Shown here one piece after another: positions 17,879 to 27,103 of a stretch of DNA of 64,000 bases (positions are counted from its first letter, which is position 1; the number at the start of each line of letters is the position of its first letter). The position numbers and the translations under genes are program-made. Source of the stretch: Thermococcus barophilus MP (GTDB lineage Archaea > Methanobacteriota_B > Thermococci > Thermococcales > Thermococcaceae). Where the stretch lies: contig NC_014804.1 of the NCBI RefSeq assembly GCF_000151105.2, forward strand, positions 1,786,567 to 1,850,566, given 5' to 3'. The notes below the pieces were generated by a model. That model saw only the letters and a program-made list of their open reading frames with translations. It was not told the origin of the DNA and searched no databases.

Positions 17879-18973
17879 GTGAGGGCTTTAATAATAGGGA
17901 TTGGGCAGTGTGGGACTAAGATAGCAGACTTGTTTGCATTAGTTGACTTTGAGGCTATAGCGATAAACACATCGAAAAGTGATCTGGAATACCTGAAACA
18001 TATTCCCCAAGAGCGCAGGATACTCATTGGGGAAAGCCTAACTGGAGGGAAAGGTGTAAATGCGAATCCAGTATTAGGCAGGGAAGCTATGAAGCGGGAC
18101 TTATCTTTGGTCATGAGAAAGATGAATTCAGTAATCGGATATGAGGATGTTGACATATTCTTCTTAACATTTGGCTTTGGAGGAGGCACCGGGGCAGGAG
18201 GGACGCCAGTTTTAGCTGAAGCCCTCAAGGAGGAATACCCGGACTCTCTTGTTGTGGCTATAGGTGCATTGCCTCTGAAAGAAGAGGGGATAAGACCAAC
18301 TATAAATGCAGCAATAACAATTGACAAGCTCTCAAAGTTTGCCGATTCAATAATTGCAATAGATAACAACAAGCTAAAAGAAACGGGGATGGACATAAGC
18401 GGGGCATATGAAAAGATAAACTATACAATAGTTGAGCGCATCGCCTCACTTTTGGCTTTAATTGATGTTCCTGGTGAGCAGACACTGGATGCCAGTGATT
18501 TGAAATTTGTACTTAAAGCCTTTGGTAGCTTTGCTACAGTTGGCTATGCAAAAGCAGAGGCGAATAAAGTCAAAAACCTCTCCCGTTTAATCCTCAAATC
18601 TTTTGAGAATGAGGGCCTTTACCTTGATGCAAACATAGAGTCCGCTCTATATGGATTGGTAGCAATTCATGGACCACCAGAACTTTTGAAAGCAAATGAG
18701 ATATTCGAGGCATTGGATTATCTCGCCCAGAAAATTAAAGGAAAGCAGATATTCAGAGGATTTTATCCTGATCCGAGAGAAAGGGAGGTCGAGGTAGTAA
18801 CCCTTCTTAGCGGGATATATGAAAGTAAAAGCATAGAGGACATTATTTTGACAGCTAAGCGTTATGCTCAGTCTTTTATTAAGGCAAAAGAAGAAGCAGA
18901 AGTGAGAAAAAGAGAGCTCTTATCTGGTTTACCAGATTTTGATGACCTTTATCCTGGTGAGATAAATGAGTGA
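17879..18973 (+). CDS. Tubulin/FtsZ superfamily GTPase, CetZ-like
   Basis: A 364-residue tubulin-superfamily protein. It has the N-terminal GIGQCGTKIAD, the tubulin signature FGFGGGTGAGGTPV (about residues 98-111) and a T7-loop equivalent TLDASDLKFVL (about 201-211) with both acidic residues kept, so GTP hydrolysis on polymerisation is plausible. It is not the canonical division FtsZ; the sequence resembles the divergent CetZ/FtsZ3-type proteins of Thermococcales. It starts at GTG 17879, just after the alpha-toroid gene, and overlaps the next gene by eight bases (ATGAGTGA). Its place at the head of a pilin-like gene block suggests a role in organising a surface structure, which is inference. 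Confidence 0.85.
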   Translation: MRALIIGIGQCGTKIADLFALVDFEAIAINTSKSDLEYLKHIPQERRILIGESLTGGKGVNANPVLGREAMKRDLSLVMRKMNSVIGYEDVDIFFLTFGFGGGTGAGGTPVLAEALKEEYPDSLVVAIGALPLKEEGIRPTINAAITIDKLSKFADSIIAIDNNKLKETGMDISGAYEKINYTIVERIASLLALIDVPGEQTLDASDLKFVLKAFGSFATVGYAKAEANKVKNLSRLILKSFENEGLYLDANIESALYGLVAIHGPPELLKANEIFEALDYLAQKIKGKQIFRGFYPDPREREVEVVTLLSGIYESKSIEDIILTAKRYAQSFIKAKEEAEVRKRELLSGLPDFDDLYPGEINE

Positions 18974-19598
18974 TGTAGTAAAAGATTCAGTTGAGGTTGC
19001 ACTTGAACTTAATGAAAAGGAAGTTTACTCCCACATAGCCCACGAAAGTGCCGAGGATATCATCAGGATAATATCATCTCTTGATGCAGAGAGGGCAAAA
19101 AACAGAGGTGAGGTCATCTACTATCAAGATGATTGGGATGACTTAATTAGGCAGAGAATACAAAAAGGAAAGCGCCACACAGCTTTTGATTTCTACAATC
19201 CGGCTTTGTTAAATATTTGGGAAGCTAAGGTAAAATATCTGAAAAAAGTCAGAAACTATGTAAAATTAGCAATGTTGGGCATATTGGCGTTTCTGGCAGT
19301 AACAATAATTTTGTCTTTCTTTTTTGATACTCCATGGTTTTTAGTTGGAGTTAGTGCTCTTCCACTGTTGATATTCTTCCATTCATATAGGAAAGAAAAA
19401 CTTGACTTTGCATATTATCAACTTACGCAGTTCTTCATAGATGAGCTTAGGGAGCTTGTTCTTAAACATCAGTTGGATAGCACAAGGTACAAGTTTAAAA
19501 TATTCAGCTATGATTATTTTGGAATTCTGACAAGGAAAATAGGTTCAAGTATCTTTGCAATAGTCAAAACTGGGGAGAATATGACCAATACTGAATGA
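18966..19598 (+). CDS. Membrane-anchored hypothetical protein next to the CetZ-like gene
   Basis: A 210-residue protein with a charged cytosolic N-terminal region, two adjacent membrane helices (about residues 98-118 and 122-140: LAMLGILAFLAVTIILSFFF, then WFLVGVSALPLLIFFHSY) and a charged C-terminal domain. No family is recognised. Its start overlaps the end of the CetZ-like gene, so the products are probably made together; a membrane anchor for the tubulin homologue is a reasonable but untested idea. Confidence 0.75.
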   Translation: MSDVVKDSVEVALELNEKEVYSHIAHESAEDIIRIISSLDAERAKNRGEVIYYQDDWDDLIRQRIQKGKRHTAFDFYNPALLNIWEAKVKYLKKVRNYVKLAMLGILAFLAVTIILSFFFDTPWFLVGVSALPLLIFFHSYRKEKLDFAYYQLTQFFIDELRELVLKHQLDSTRYKFKIFSYDYFGILTRKIGSSIFAIVKTGENMTNTE

Positions 19599-19648
19599 AA
19601 ATTGTTAAATACTGCTTTAGAACCTAAATAATAGTAGGAGTGGGAAAT

Positions 19649-20260
19649 ATGAAGAAGGCGCAGATTTCATTGGAGTTCATGTTGATATTTGGTATACTGC
19701 TTATCCTGCTGGCGTATTCCATTAATAATATAACTTTCAGTCAGAAGTCACAGTCAAATGAATTACTTCGTGTTCAGGTCAGCTTAGAAGCCAAAAGCCT
19801 CGCAAATTCAATTTCAAACACAATTTCTCAAGTTTATGCTCAGGGGCCAGGCTCCAAGGCAACCTCTTACATCACTCTGAGATACCTCAGGGATGAAAAT
19901 TACCTGAAAAAATCATTTAATCTAAGTGGAAGTCCAGAGATATTTATAACGTATCTCAATGGAACTTATGTTGGGATAGTTGATACTGCTAATAACAGCC
20001 TTGTAACGAGCGGGGCTGGAAAAAACACTTTCTGGAGCCAGTCATTATATAGAACTGATCTTACGGGAAGTGCAGGGTTTACTCCGAGTGGAACTGCTAT
20101 CTATAATGGAAACATAGTTAATGGCATTTTAATTGCAAATCCAGCCCAGCTTCCAACGACTCTTGTAATTATTGTTGAGTGGATTCCAGGAAATGGAAAC
20201 ACTTGGGTGCTTGATATGACAGCCGGTGAGCTTAGAATAACCATAGATCCTGGTGGGTGA
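19649..20260 (+). CDS. Type IV pilin-like protein with class III signal peptide
   Basis: A 203-residue secreted protein. The N-terminus MKKAQISLEFMLIFGILLIL matches the archaeal class III signal peptide: short basic stretch, cleavage before Q, S at +3, E at +5, then a hydrophobic helix. The remainder is Ser/Thr/Asn/Gly-rich with several N-glycosylation sequons (NNIT, NLSG, NGTY, NNSL) and beta-strand character. The start is ATG 19649 after AGGAGTGG. A promoter is likely in the 40-base gap upstream (TTGTTAAATACTGC). It is the first of several exported proteins, coupled by overlapping start and stop codons. Confidence 0.82.
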   Translation: MKKAQISLEFMLIFGILLILLAYSINNITFSQKSQSNELLRVQVSLEAKSLANSISNTISQVYAQGPGSKATSYITLRYLRDENYLKKSFNLSGSPEIFITYLNGTYVGIVDTANNSLVTSGAGKNTFWSQSLYRTDLTGSAGFTPSGTAIYNGNIVNGILIANPAQLPTTLVIIVEWIPGNGNTWVLDMTAGELRITIDPGG

Positions 20261-20262
20261 AA

Positions 20263-20694
20263 ATGAAAAGAGGGCAATTAAGCCTCGACCTCCTCTTTGC
20301 GGTCTTGCTGATAATAGTAACTTTGACAAACCTTACATATTTGGCTACCAGTGAAATCAGCCATGCTGAAAGCTTTGATACCTTCACAAAGGTTAGGCTA
20401 TTCTCCTCTACGTTGGTGGATCATAGTGCTAAGGTTTATGCAATCGGAGAGGGTTATAAGGTGAGGGAAGTTGCTCCAGACTTAAATGGTGGTACAATTA
20501 GGGTTGTTTTTGATGGTGCAACAAATAAAATAATAGTAAACGCAACTGTTAATGGAAGGAGTTTCTGGATTGTTAAAAATTCTACAGTGCCGTTGTCCAC
20601 TTCCAGTGTGAACTTAACCAGCGGTGAAGAATTCTGGATTACTGCTTATTACAACACAACTGAAGGGATGCTCTATGTTAAGGTCGAAAAATAA
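20263..20694 (+). CDS. Type IV pilin-like protein with class III signal peptide
   Basis: A 144-residue protein beginning MKRGQLSLDLLFAVLLIIVT, a class III-type leader with Q at +1, S at +3 and D at +5 replacing the usual glutamate. The mature part is short, beta-rich and carries sequons (NATV, NSTV, NLTS, NTTE). The start ATG 20263 lies after GGTGGGTG, two bases past the stop of the previous gene. Part of the same operon. Confidence 0.78.
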   Translation: MKRGQLSLDLLFAVLLIIVTLTNLTYLATSEISHAESFDTFTKVRLFSSTLVDHSAKVYAIGEGYKVREVAPDLNGGTIRVVFDGATNKIIVNATVNGRSFWIVKNSTVPLSTSSVNLTSGEEFWITAYYNTTEGMLYVKVEK

Positions 20695-21145
20695 AGCCCA
20701 AACTGCCCTTGAGATGATGTTTATTGCGAGTATAATATTGATTGGAATTGCATTAGTTGTTCCATCTTATTTTGAGGAGAATAAGGATATGACAATTGTC
20801 TCTTACGTTAGAGCTTCAGCTTCTCGTGCGTGTGATTATTTAAATATGGGCGTGTTAACAGATGATCCGAGATACTCCCCTTTGAATTCTGCTCTTGAAA
20901 CATTGAATGGGCTTAATCCAAATTTAAGAGTTCTTAAAATTGAAACTTCACAAATCAATGATACTATAACGATTACCGTTGTCTTAACGACCCCCTACTC
21001 TGCTATAAATAATGAGACCTTGGCATCCGCAGTTGAGAACTTTATAGTGAGAGACTTAAATATGACAACAAACTTAATTCTCTCAAATGGGACATTGTTT
21101 TATGGGGATACTGCAGTGAATATTGCTGTGAGGGTAGAGGGATGA
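20675..21145 (+). CDS. Type IV pilin-like protein with class III signal peptide
   Basis: A 156-residue protein whose leader MLRSKNKAQTALEMMFIASI has the KAQ-T-A-L-E pattern (Q +1, E +5) before a hydrophobic helix. The mature part contains ASRACDYLNMGV and sequons (NDTI, NETL, NMTT, NGTL). Translation most likely starts at ATG 20675 inside the previous gene, after GAAGGG; a longer frame from 20624 would put 17 extra residues before the leader. The 3' end overlaps the next gene by four bases. Confidence 0.76.
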   Translation: MLRSKNKAQTALEMMFIASIILIGIALVVPSYFEENKDMTIVSYVRASASRACDYLNMGVLTDDPRYSPLNSALETLNGLNPNLRVLKIETSQINDTITITVVLTTPYSAINNETLASAVENFIVRDLNMTTNLILSNGTLFYGDTAVNIAVRVEG

Positions 21146-22539
21146 GGAGAGGTCAGCTCCTATCCATAGATGCGCTGCTTTCACTTGTAATTGTCGTTAT
21201 GGTCGTTGGGGTAGTTATAAATACAAATGATATGATAAAAGCTGAAATCACGAATTTGGTTGAATGGTACGACAGAGCAAATGTTGCCAATAACATGCTG
21301 GATATCCTAACAAAAAGTCCGGGGTATCCTAAGGATTGGGATATCACTAATGCCCCAATTAGAGTTCTTGGTTTAGTTTCTTCCAATTATCCTCCGTCTC
21401 TGGCTTATAACAAAATATTGGGGCTTAAAGAAAGAATTCAAGATGGAGACCCATCAGTTATAGATAGCTTAAGAAATCTAAGCTCTGGAAATGATTTTAT
21501 GTTTGAGATATATCTCAGAAAATATTCAATTAGCACAAGTGGATTTCCAATCACTGGGATCTATATTATTGTTGGAGCACCGAATAACAATGTTAATTTT
21601 AGGCTTTCAGACAGTGGAAATTCGCCTTTTGATGTTGTTTGTGGTTCTGTAACACTTAATGGAGAACCTCTCTCATCATCTGCTGGAAACATCCTACTCG
21701 ACCTAACCCCTGGTGACGTTGTTGAATTTATACCTCTTGAAACAGTTTATGTATACTCCAGAGGGAGTCTTTTAGGAACAATTCCTCCCAACGCCGTTGT
21801 AACTGTTGAGGTTATTGATGTGGGATCAAACTTACAGTTAAGATACAATGCAGCAACATGTCAGCTTCAGTTCACTGGAATTGGAAGGGTTTATGTTCAA
21901 GTTAAGGCTTATGCTCCTCAAGATGTCAACTTAACATATGATTTTACACCTGTTTCCAATGTAACAGAACCAGTCCTTAGAATAATTATGATAAATGGTA
22001 CAATTTATGCTCCAAACGGCACTCTGTATACATATAATGACGCCCTGAGTTCGATGAATAATTCTCAATGGATTGAAGTCGCAGAAAGATCACTATCAAT
22101 GGTGAAGAAGGTTTATAAAAGCAACCTAACATTAACTTCAGCTTTCAGTGGAGTGGAACCCATAATAATAGGAAAATTGAAGCTTGAAATACCCAACTAT
22201 GCCTATTTGAACGTGACGTTGATAGGTACTGAGGCGAATGCATCATTTTTGGCTGTAAATGGAGATTCTATTGTTGGTGTATTTGCATATAAATCTGGAA
22301 ACATAACCGAAGCTGTGATCGTCGAGAACGGCACAATAGTGAAGAAATATTCTGGCTCAAAGGGAAATGTTATGATACCATTGAAGGATATCTTTCCGGA
22401 GGTTAACATAGCGGAACTTTACATAACATCTTTTGAAGGAACTGAACTTTTTATCAATACTACTTGGAACTTGGGAGTTATACTGGAGCCAAGGGTAGAG
22501 TCGTGTAGACTAAAGCTTTGGGTGTGGGATGAGAGATGA
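21142..22539 (+). CDS. Large pilin-like secreted protein
   Basis: A 465-residue protein with a leader MRRGQLLSIDALLSLVIVV, related to class III signals but with one residue inserted between Q and the acidic position. The rest is extracellular in character: beta-rich, with many sequons (for example NLSS, NLTY, NVTE, NGTI, NNSQ, NLTL, NVTL). No enzymatic motif is seen. It starts at an ATG overlapping the previous stop (ATGA) and is followed by another gene with the same arrangement, so it belongs to one polycistronic unit. Confidence 0.75.
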   Translation: MRRGQLLSIDALLSLVIVVMVVGVVINTNDMIKAEITNLVEWYDRANVANNMLDILTKSPGYPKDWDITNAPIRVLGLVSSNYPPSLAYNKILGLKERIQDGDPSVIDSLRNLSSGNDFMFEIYLRKYSISTSGFPITGIYIIVGAPNNNVNFRLSDSGNSPFDVVCGSVTLNGEPLSSSAGNILLDLTPGDVVEFIPLETVYVYSRGSLLGTIPPNAVVTVEVIDVGSNLQLRYNAATCQLQFTGIGRVYVQVKAYAPQDVNLTYDFTPVSNVTEPVLRIIMINGTIYAPNGTLYTYNDALSSMNNSQWIEVAERSLSMVKKVYKSNLTLTSAFSGVEPIIIGKLKLEIPNYAYLNVTLIGTEANASFLAVNGDSIVGVFAYKSGNITEAVIVENGTIVKKYSGSKGNVMIPLKDIFPEVNIAELYITSFEGTELFINTTWNLGVILEPRVESCRLKLWVWDER

Positions 22540-24632
22540 GAAGGCGGGGATTTGTATTAACATTGGATGCCTTACTGTCACTGCTTTTGATAATGATATT
22601 TGTGTCCACGATAGCTGTCATAGAGAACAATGTCGGTACATACACGACGTATATGAGAGAGCAAGAAAAGTACATAGCGGAGGATACACTAACCCTTTTA
22701 AGAAGTACCAGTTTAAAAGAACTCGTACCTCCACAAAAAATCCAAGAATGGCTTGCTGACGGGACTCTAAATACCACCCTTGTTTCTCCAGATATGTCAC
22801 CGTTGGATATTGTATCGACATATTGGGCCACCGAACTTATATATCCTTCCGCAAATCTAAGACATAAAGCTGAGATAATCCTTGGATACGTCCTTAATAG
22901 GACTTTGATGGGATATAACTACGAGCTTATGATAAACAACTATACGAGCCCATATTTGAGAAAAACCGGGAGCAACTCTTCAAGAGTTCCAAACATATCA
23001 CCTGCCACACTTATTTTAAGCGGCTATGCTTACAATCAGACCCCGAGAGGGTATATGGCAAGGGCGTACCTGACAAAGGCTACATACAGAAGACAGGAAA
23101 TAATCGGCATACAGAGGGTTTTGGCATACTGTGGAGTATCTAATACGTTTAGAGTGGAGGCTCCAATTCGTTTGCCTGATGATGCTTCGATTAATAGTGC
23201 AGACATTAGACTGGTTGCAAGGACTTCTGCTCAATATTCCTACTTCGAGCTAAATAATGTGACACTCCCATTGGGAACGTCTGACATAACCAATATCTTA
23301 CACGGGGGATTAAACGTTCTGGAAGCCACCTTTACACCGGCATCTTGGTACTGTTACGAAATGGGATTTGGAAGCGGTTCAACTCTCTTTGCAGACTATA
23401 CAACAAATAGTCTAAGTGTAGAAGATCCCGCCACGAGATATGGTGAGCTATATCAGCTTGAGAGTGACAGAACGGGAATCTACTATTTAAATGCTCTTTT
23501 CGTACCAGGCAACATAACGGAGATAAATATTCACTTGGAAACTGAGGGGGTAAGAGATATAAGAATTTATTATAGCTATGGGTCATATCACTATGAGCTT
23601 GTTCACAAAACTGTTCCCACCACAGGCAGGCAGATAGTTGATATAACAAACTCTGAAATCGTATCTGCCTTAGCATCCTATGGATTTACATATGAGAATC
23701 TGAGCCGAACCTATTTCAAGCTGATAATAGCGCTTGACTCTTGGTGGGATGAATCTCAAAGAAGATTTGTGTATGACACTACTCCAAGGAGGAGAATACT
23801 TTATGGATATGGAGCTTCCAGAATAGAGATTAAGTACATTCCACGGGTTCTGGTAACTCAATATTCGATACCTCTGTCAATTTTTATTGATTATAATGAC
23901 ATTACATACAACGGGCCATGTTATGGGGTTAGATGTGCCGAGATGACATTTGATTATACTCTTCCAGAAAATGCAAAACCATGGTACGTGGATATATGGA
24001 CTGCTATTCAATTTACAACATTTACTCCAGACGCTACCATGACGCTTTCTGAAAATGGTTATACGTTCTACGACTATTACCCAGACATATATTTGATAAG
24101 GGTAGCATACACCCGACTAACTGACACCATGATGGTTCCTGGGCGTACAAATACATTCAGGGCATACAGTACCGATGCTTATCAGTTTGGATTCAGAGAG
24201 GGAGAAAGTAGGGGGGTTGTTAACTATTTCATAGAAGGATATGCTGGTTATGGGGATGTATTTCCCCAGCTTCTCCAAGGATACCCCCGATATAAAGGAT
24301 ATAACCTCACGTATTGGTATTATGATGGTTCAAGTACTTATCAGCGACAAATATTGATCGGAGACCCTCCTTATAAGCTGATTACAGTTGATGATCTGGA
24401 TCCTCAAAGGTATGCTGTTGACGATGCGATACTAAGGCTTTTCAATAATCTCAACTATATCAACGATGTAAATCCAGATGACTGGAAAACATCTCCATAC
24501 GATGGATCTCAAAATAATCCGATAGATGTGGACTTACCTGAGGGTGTTAAGATAGCATTTGCCTCGATGGGAGAGATACCCGGGTTATTCAAACCTATCA
24601 CAATAACCTTAAGAGTATGGAGGGAGCAATAA
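22536..24632 (+). CDS. Large secreted protein with pilin-like N-terminus
   Basis: A 698-residue protein starting MRRRGFVLTLDALLSLLLIM, closely similar to the preceding gene's leader (xxxLDALLSL) but with Gln replaced by Phe, so class III peptidase processing is uncertain and the helix may stay as an anchor. The body is Tyr-, Thr- and Asn-rich, consistent with an extracellular beta-structured protein. No known catalytic domain was recognised. Start and stop overlap its neighbours (ATGA and TAATG). Confidence 0.74.
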   Translation: MRRRGFVLTLDALLSLLLIMIFVSTIAVIENNVGTYTTYMREQEKYIAEDTLTLLRSTSLKELVPPQKIQEWLADGTLNTTLVSPDMSPLDIVSTYWATELIYPSANLRHKAEIILGYVLNRTLMGYNYELMINNYTSPYLRKTGSNSSRVPNISPATLILSGYAYNQTPRGYMARAYLTKATYRRQEIIGIQRVLAYCGVSNTFRVEAPIRLPDDASINSADIRLVARTSAQYSYFELNNVTLPLGTSDITNILHGGLNVLEATFTPASWYCYEMGFGSGSTLFADYTTNSLSVEDPATRYGELYQLESDRTGIYYLNALFVPGNITEINIHLETEGVRDIRIYYSYGSYHYELVHKTVPTTGRQIVDITNSEIVSALASYGFTYENLSRTYFKLIIALDSWWDESQRRFVYDTTPRRRILYGYGASRIEIKYIPRVLVTQYSIPLSIFIDYNDITYNGPCYGVRCAEMTFDYTLPENAKPWYVDIWTAIQFTTFTPDATMTLSENGYTFYDYYPDIYLIRVAYTRLTDTMMVPGRTNTFRAYSTDAYQFGFREGESRGVVNYFIEGYAGYGDVFPQLLQGYPRYKGYNLTYWYYDGSSTYQRQILIGDPPYKLITVDDLDPQRYAVDDAILRLFNNLNYINDVNPDDWKTSPYDGSQNNPIDVDLPEGVKIAFASMGEIPGLFKPITITLRVWREQ

Positions 24633-27097
24633 TGAAGAGGAGGGGCTTTTTCTTAAATTCTGTAGTTCTCTTGCTCCTGATTCCTCTGCTTTTGCTTTTG
24701 GCTACTTATGAGGATGTTTCCTCTCAAGTTATTCAAGCTCAGAGTGTAAGAACCCAAGCCGAAAGAACGTATAGAGTTGCCTCTTTTTTGGAGTTGGATT
24801 TTCAAAAAGCTCTGGAAATTTCTGGAAAAAGGGCGATTATCACGATCATTGATTATGTATCTGTGACAGGAGACTTTATCTCTCCCACTTACATGGTAAA
24901 CAATACGATAAGGGATTTAATTCTTGAGGGCACATCTCCAAGTTTAATTGGCTATGATCCAAATAGAGTTATGAGGGGACAGAGTCTTAGAAGATGGCTC
25001 CTCAACATCAGTGCTGATTTAAGGGATCAGGGATTTAACATCAGCCCCTCCATTGATGAAATACTGAACTCTATGGAGATTACAGTTGCTCCTTTGGACT
25101 CCTTCAGGGTAGTTATAAAAGCCAGGATACCCAACATAACAATACGGGATGTCTCAGGCAGGATAGTTTATACCGGAGCGATCCCAAGTAATGGGGGTTA
25201 TATTTACTCAATAGTTGATGTTCAGAATCTTGAAGATCCTATATTTTCTGCAATGACTGGTGGTAGATATTACAGATCAATTAGGGCATGTCCATATTCT
25301 TTCCCAGAGCTTTTAGATAAGCCAATTAAAGTTTTAGAGGGGAATGGGAGTAGCACCGTTGATCATTTTGTGGAAGAGTTTTCAAGAACGGTTGATCCAG
25401 ATAGAATATACTTTGGAGATTATTATCCTGGAACGGGAGCAGCGGCGTATGTTTTGTTAAATAATCCAGAACAGAATGTCACCGAACCTATTGTTTTTAA
25501 CACAACATTAAATGGAAGAAGAACTTCTCCCTTAGAGGTTTTCAATGAAGGAGATATGGGCGTGTTGGTCTTTGGAAACGTAAGCGGAGCGGGTGGAACA
25601 GGAACAGCGACAAGTTGGTGTTCACTTTTGGAATACAGATTAAATGTGACAATACAAAACAGAATTAATCAAGAGTTAAAAAACTTTCAAGTTCCAATTA
25701 CTATTGACAGCACAACTCTCCCCGACCCTGCTTTGACAACGTTCTTCAGAACTGCAGACAGCGATGGAGACAACATTCCAATTATTGAGTTCTATGATGA
25801 AAACTGCAATCCGATGAACTTCTGGGTGGAGAAATGGGATACCAATACCAAACAAGCTGTGATCTGGGTCAATGTTACTATTCCTGCGAACTCTCAGATA
25901 ACTATTGCAATATACTTTGATTCAAATGGAGTAGAGACACTTGGAGATCCAGATAAAGTGTTTGATTTCTATGATGATTTTGAGGGAAGCTCTTTGGATA
26001 CAACAAAATGGACAACAAATACAAATCAATATTCACTTGAAAATGGGCTCATTAAGATGTGGGGAAACTGGAACAACCAGTACTACATAAATACTCTCAA
26101 GAGTTTTGCTCCAAATGTGATTATTGAAGGCGTTTGGAGGCTTGGAGGGTATACATATTGGAGAGGTCGAAGAATATTTAGTTATGATACTGACTTAACA
26201 ATAGGTCTTGTTCCTTCAGAAACCTCTACTTGGTTAGATGATTCTGCCATTTATGCATGGTATGATGGGTATGACTATAACTTGAATCCTTGGAACTACA
26301 AAACATTAAGAATATATGGGAGTTACATCCCCAATCTACAACAAATACAATCTACAGATTGGCAGAATTTTGAAATTATCTACACTAACACTCAAATACA
26401 ATTTTGGGATTCTTATACAAACACTTGGCTAATTGGAAGTGTATATCCCCCTCTATCAAGCTTCCATTTGCAGATTGCGGCAGATACTGACTCAGATACA
26501 AGATATGGATATATCGACTGGATACGTGTTCGCAAATATGCACCAACTCCTCCTACTGTCATGATATCCCAAAATATAGAAACAAAACCCTCATCCACAA
26601 CAACGGCTACAACAACATCAAGTGCAAGAGCCTATGATATCCAACCTTTTATAGACTGTATTATGGATCAGCGATATTTTGGCATTTACAATGCCCCATC
26701 TTTCTTTGAAAGACTCGAGGGAAGCACAATTAATCATGCTGCATATGAAGCCTTAGCTCACCAGTTACAGGATGAGCTCGGGGTTAAGTATGGAAGTCAG
26801 TATTACCCAATTGGACTGGTCAGTTTCATGATACCAGATCCCACATATGATCAGAAACTCTTTGATCTCTTCAATACCCTGGGACTCTCTATAGAGGAAG
26901 GACAAACGAGCTTTGACTATTATTTCCTCCAATATTACTTCAAAGGAGGAGCAAAAGTAACTGGTTATAGAATGTGGGGAGTTTCCCAAGGAGTTACTTC
27001 TCAGGGAGATTTGAGCAGTGTGCCATTTTTCATAGATAATCAAACAGCTGTAGCCATATTTGGAGTCCAGGGGGCTCAGGATTTACTTCAGAGGTGA
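24632..27097 (+). CDS. Large secreted protein with inserted DUF2341 and jelly-roll-like module
   Basis: An 821-residue protein with an N-terminal membrane helix (MKRRGFFLNSVVLLLLIPLL) like its neighbours. Residues about 330-430 match a DUF2341-type domain (LEYRLNVTIQNRINQELKNF, IYFDSNG), followed by a concanavalin-like module (about 440-645: FYDDFEGSSLDTTKW, GYIDWIRVRKYAPTPP). These are flanked by low-complexity linkers, SGAGGTGTATS before and a Ser/Thr tract (SSTTTATTTSSA) after, so the pair looks like an insertion into an older protein whose C-terminal part resumes at YDIQPFIDCIMDQRYFG. The start ATG 24632 overlaps the previous stop and follows GGAGGG. Confidence 0.75.
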   Translation: MKRRGFFLNSVVLLLLIPLLLLLATYEDVSSQVIQAQSVRTQAERTYRVASFLELDFQKALEISGKRAIITIIDYVSVTGDFISPTYMVNNTIRDLILEGTSPSLIGYDPNRVMRGQSLRRWLLNISADLRDQGFNISPSIDEILNSMEITVAPLDSFRVVIKARIPNITIRDVSGRIVYTGAIPSNGGYIYSIVDVQNLEDPIFSAMTGGRYYRSIRACPYSFPELLDKPIKVLEGNGSSTVDHFVEEFSRTVDPDRIYFGDYYPGTGAAAYVLLNNPEQNVTEPIVFNTTLNGRRTSPLEVFNEGDMGVLVFGNVSGAGGTGTATSWCSLLEYRLNVTIQNRINQELKNFQVPITIDSTTLPDPALTTFFRTADSDGDNIPIIEFYDENCNPMNFWVEKWDTNTKQAVIWVNVTIPANSQITIAIYFDSNGVETLGDPDKVFDFYDDFEGSSLDTTKWTTNTNQYSLENGLIKMWGNWNNQYYINTLKSFAPNVIIEGVWRLGGYTYWRGRRIFSYDTDLTIGLVPSETSTWLDDSAIYAWYDGYDYNLNPWNYKTLRIYGSYIPNLQQIQSTDWQNFEIIYTNTQIQFWDSYTNTWLIGSVYPPLSSFHLQIAADTDSDTRYGYIDWIRVRKYAPTPPTVMISQNIETKPSSTTTATTTSSARAYDIQPFIDCIMDQRYFGIYNAPSFFERLEGSTINHAAYEALAHQLQDELGVKYGSQYYPIGLVSFMIPDPTYDQKLFDLFNTLGLSIEEGQTSFDYYFLQYYFKGGAKVTGYRMWGVSQGVTSQGDLSSVPFFIDNQTAVAIFGVQGAQDLLQR

Positions 27098-27103
27098 AAT
27101 CAA

